Shown here piece by piece: positions 63,992 to 64,000 of a DNA stretch of 64,000 bases (its first letter is position 1; each line of letters starts with the position of its first letter). Source of the DNA: Paractinoplanes aksuensis (GTDB lineage Bacteria; Actinomycetota; Actinomycetes; Mycobacteriales; Micromonosporaceae). The stretch is taken from positions 1-64,000 of the forward strand of contig NZ_JAMYJR010000054.1 of assembly GCF_024137025.1 (NCBI RefSeq), in the 5' to 3' direction. Below the pieces are notes generated by a model. The model saw only the letters and a program-made list of their open reading frames with translations, was not told the origin of the DNA and did no database searches. The position numbers and the translations under genes were made by a program.

Positions 63992-64000
63992 ACGAACAGG

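Overview
The window is very GC-rich, with coding almost wall to wall. Neighbouring stop and start codons often overlap (GTGA, ATGA, TGATG), and GTG or TTG starts are common. Together with the mfd/mazG/eno/ftsB/DUF501/ppx neighbourhood, a tRNA-Leu(UAA) of bldA type, a CslA/GlxA glycan operon and a CebR-type operator, this points to a filamentous actinomycete. Micromonosporaceae (Actinoplanes-like) is my inference from gene content, not a proven assignment. No CRISPR array, insertion sequence, prophage or rRNA was seen.

Layout. 0-1.3 kb: 19-bp tandem repeats, a Bax inhibitor-1 type membrane protein and tRNA-Leu(UAA). 1.3-9.6 kb: a type II NADH dehydrogenase, then a minus-strand MoxR/DUF58/DUF4129/uracil-DNA glycosylase operon and a PadR-HAAS regulatory pair. 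9.6-25.3 kb: core housekeeping block (ppx, an ArgA-like acetyltransferase, DUF501, ftsB, eno, PilZ protein, lipoprotein, ECF sigma factor with a membrane partner, a 53-aa protein, mazG, a DUF885 peptidase, an APH-like kinase, a SurA-like lipoprotein, mfd). It includes two repeat-rich non-coding stretches at 18.7-19.1 and 20.2-20.8 kb.

25.4-31.9 kb: a four-gene translationally coupled operon of HypX-like protein, CslA-like synthase, GlxA-like copper radical oxidase and GH6 glucanase. This is the Streptomyces cslA-glxA-glucanase arrangement with an unexpected CO/formyl-metabolism type protein at its head. 32-36.3 kb: PEP carboxylase and a secreted CBM2-GH5 endoglucanase preceded by a perfect CebR palindrome. 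36.3-43 kb: an unrecognised protein, an AlbA_2/Schlafen-type ATP-binding regulator with its own repeat-rich upstream region, a double ABC exporter (ATPase-permease-ATPase-permease) and a DUF4352 protein.

43-57.8 kb: an exopolysaccharide locus that looks built for a sulfated polymer. It encodes an APS kinase fused to a degenerate ATP-sulfurylase domain, two sulfotransferases, a Wzz-like protein with an eroded kinase domain, a Wzy-like polymerase/ligase, a Wzx-like flippase, a WecG/TagA-type and a GT2 glycosyltransferase, a methyltransferase, a phosphotransferase and two GH26-like hydrolases. 57.9-64 kb: a DeoR regulator with galT, isocitrate dehydrogenase, a GAF-GAF-SpoIIE phosphatase and an MBL-fold hydrolase.

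If the readings are right, the cell exports two surface glycans. One is a CslA/GlxA-type beta-glucan whose last gene carries the only in-frame TTA codon I found by eye in a confident gene. The other is a Wzx/Wzy-type polymer sulfated from PAPS.
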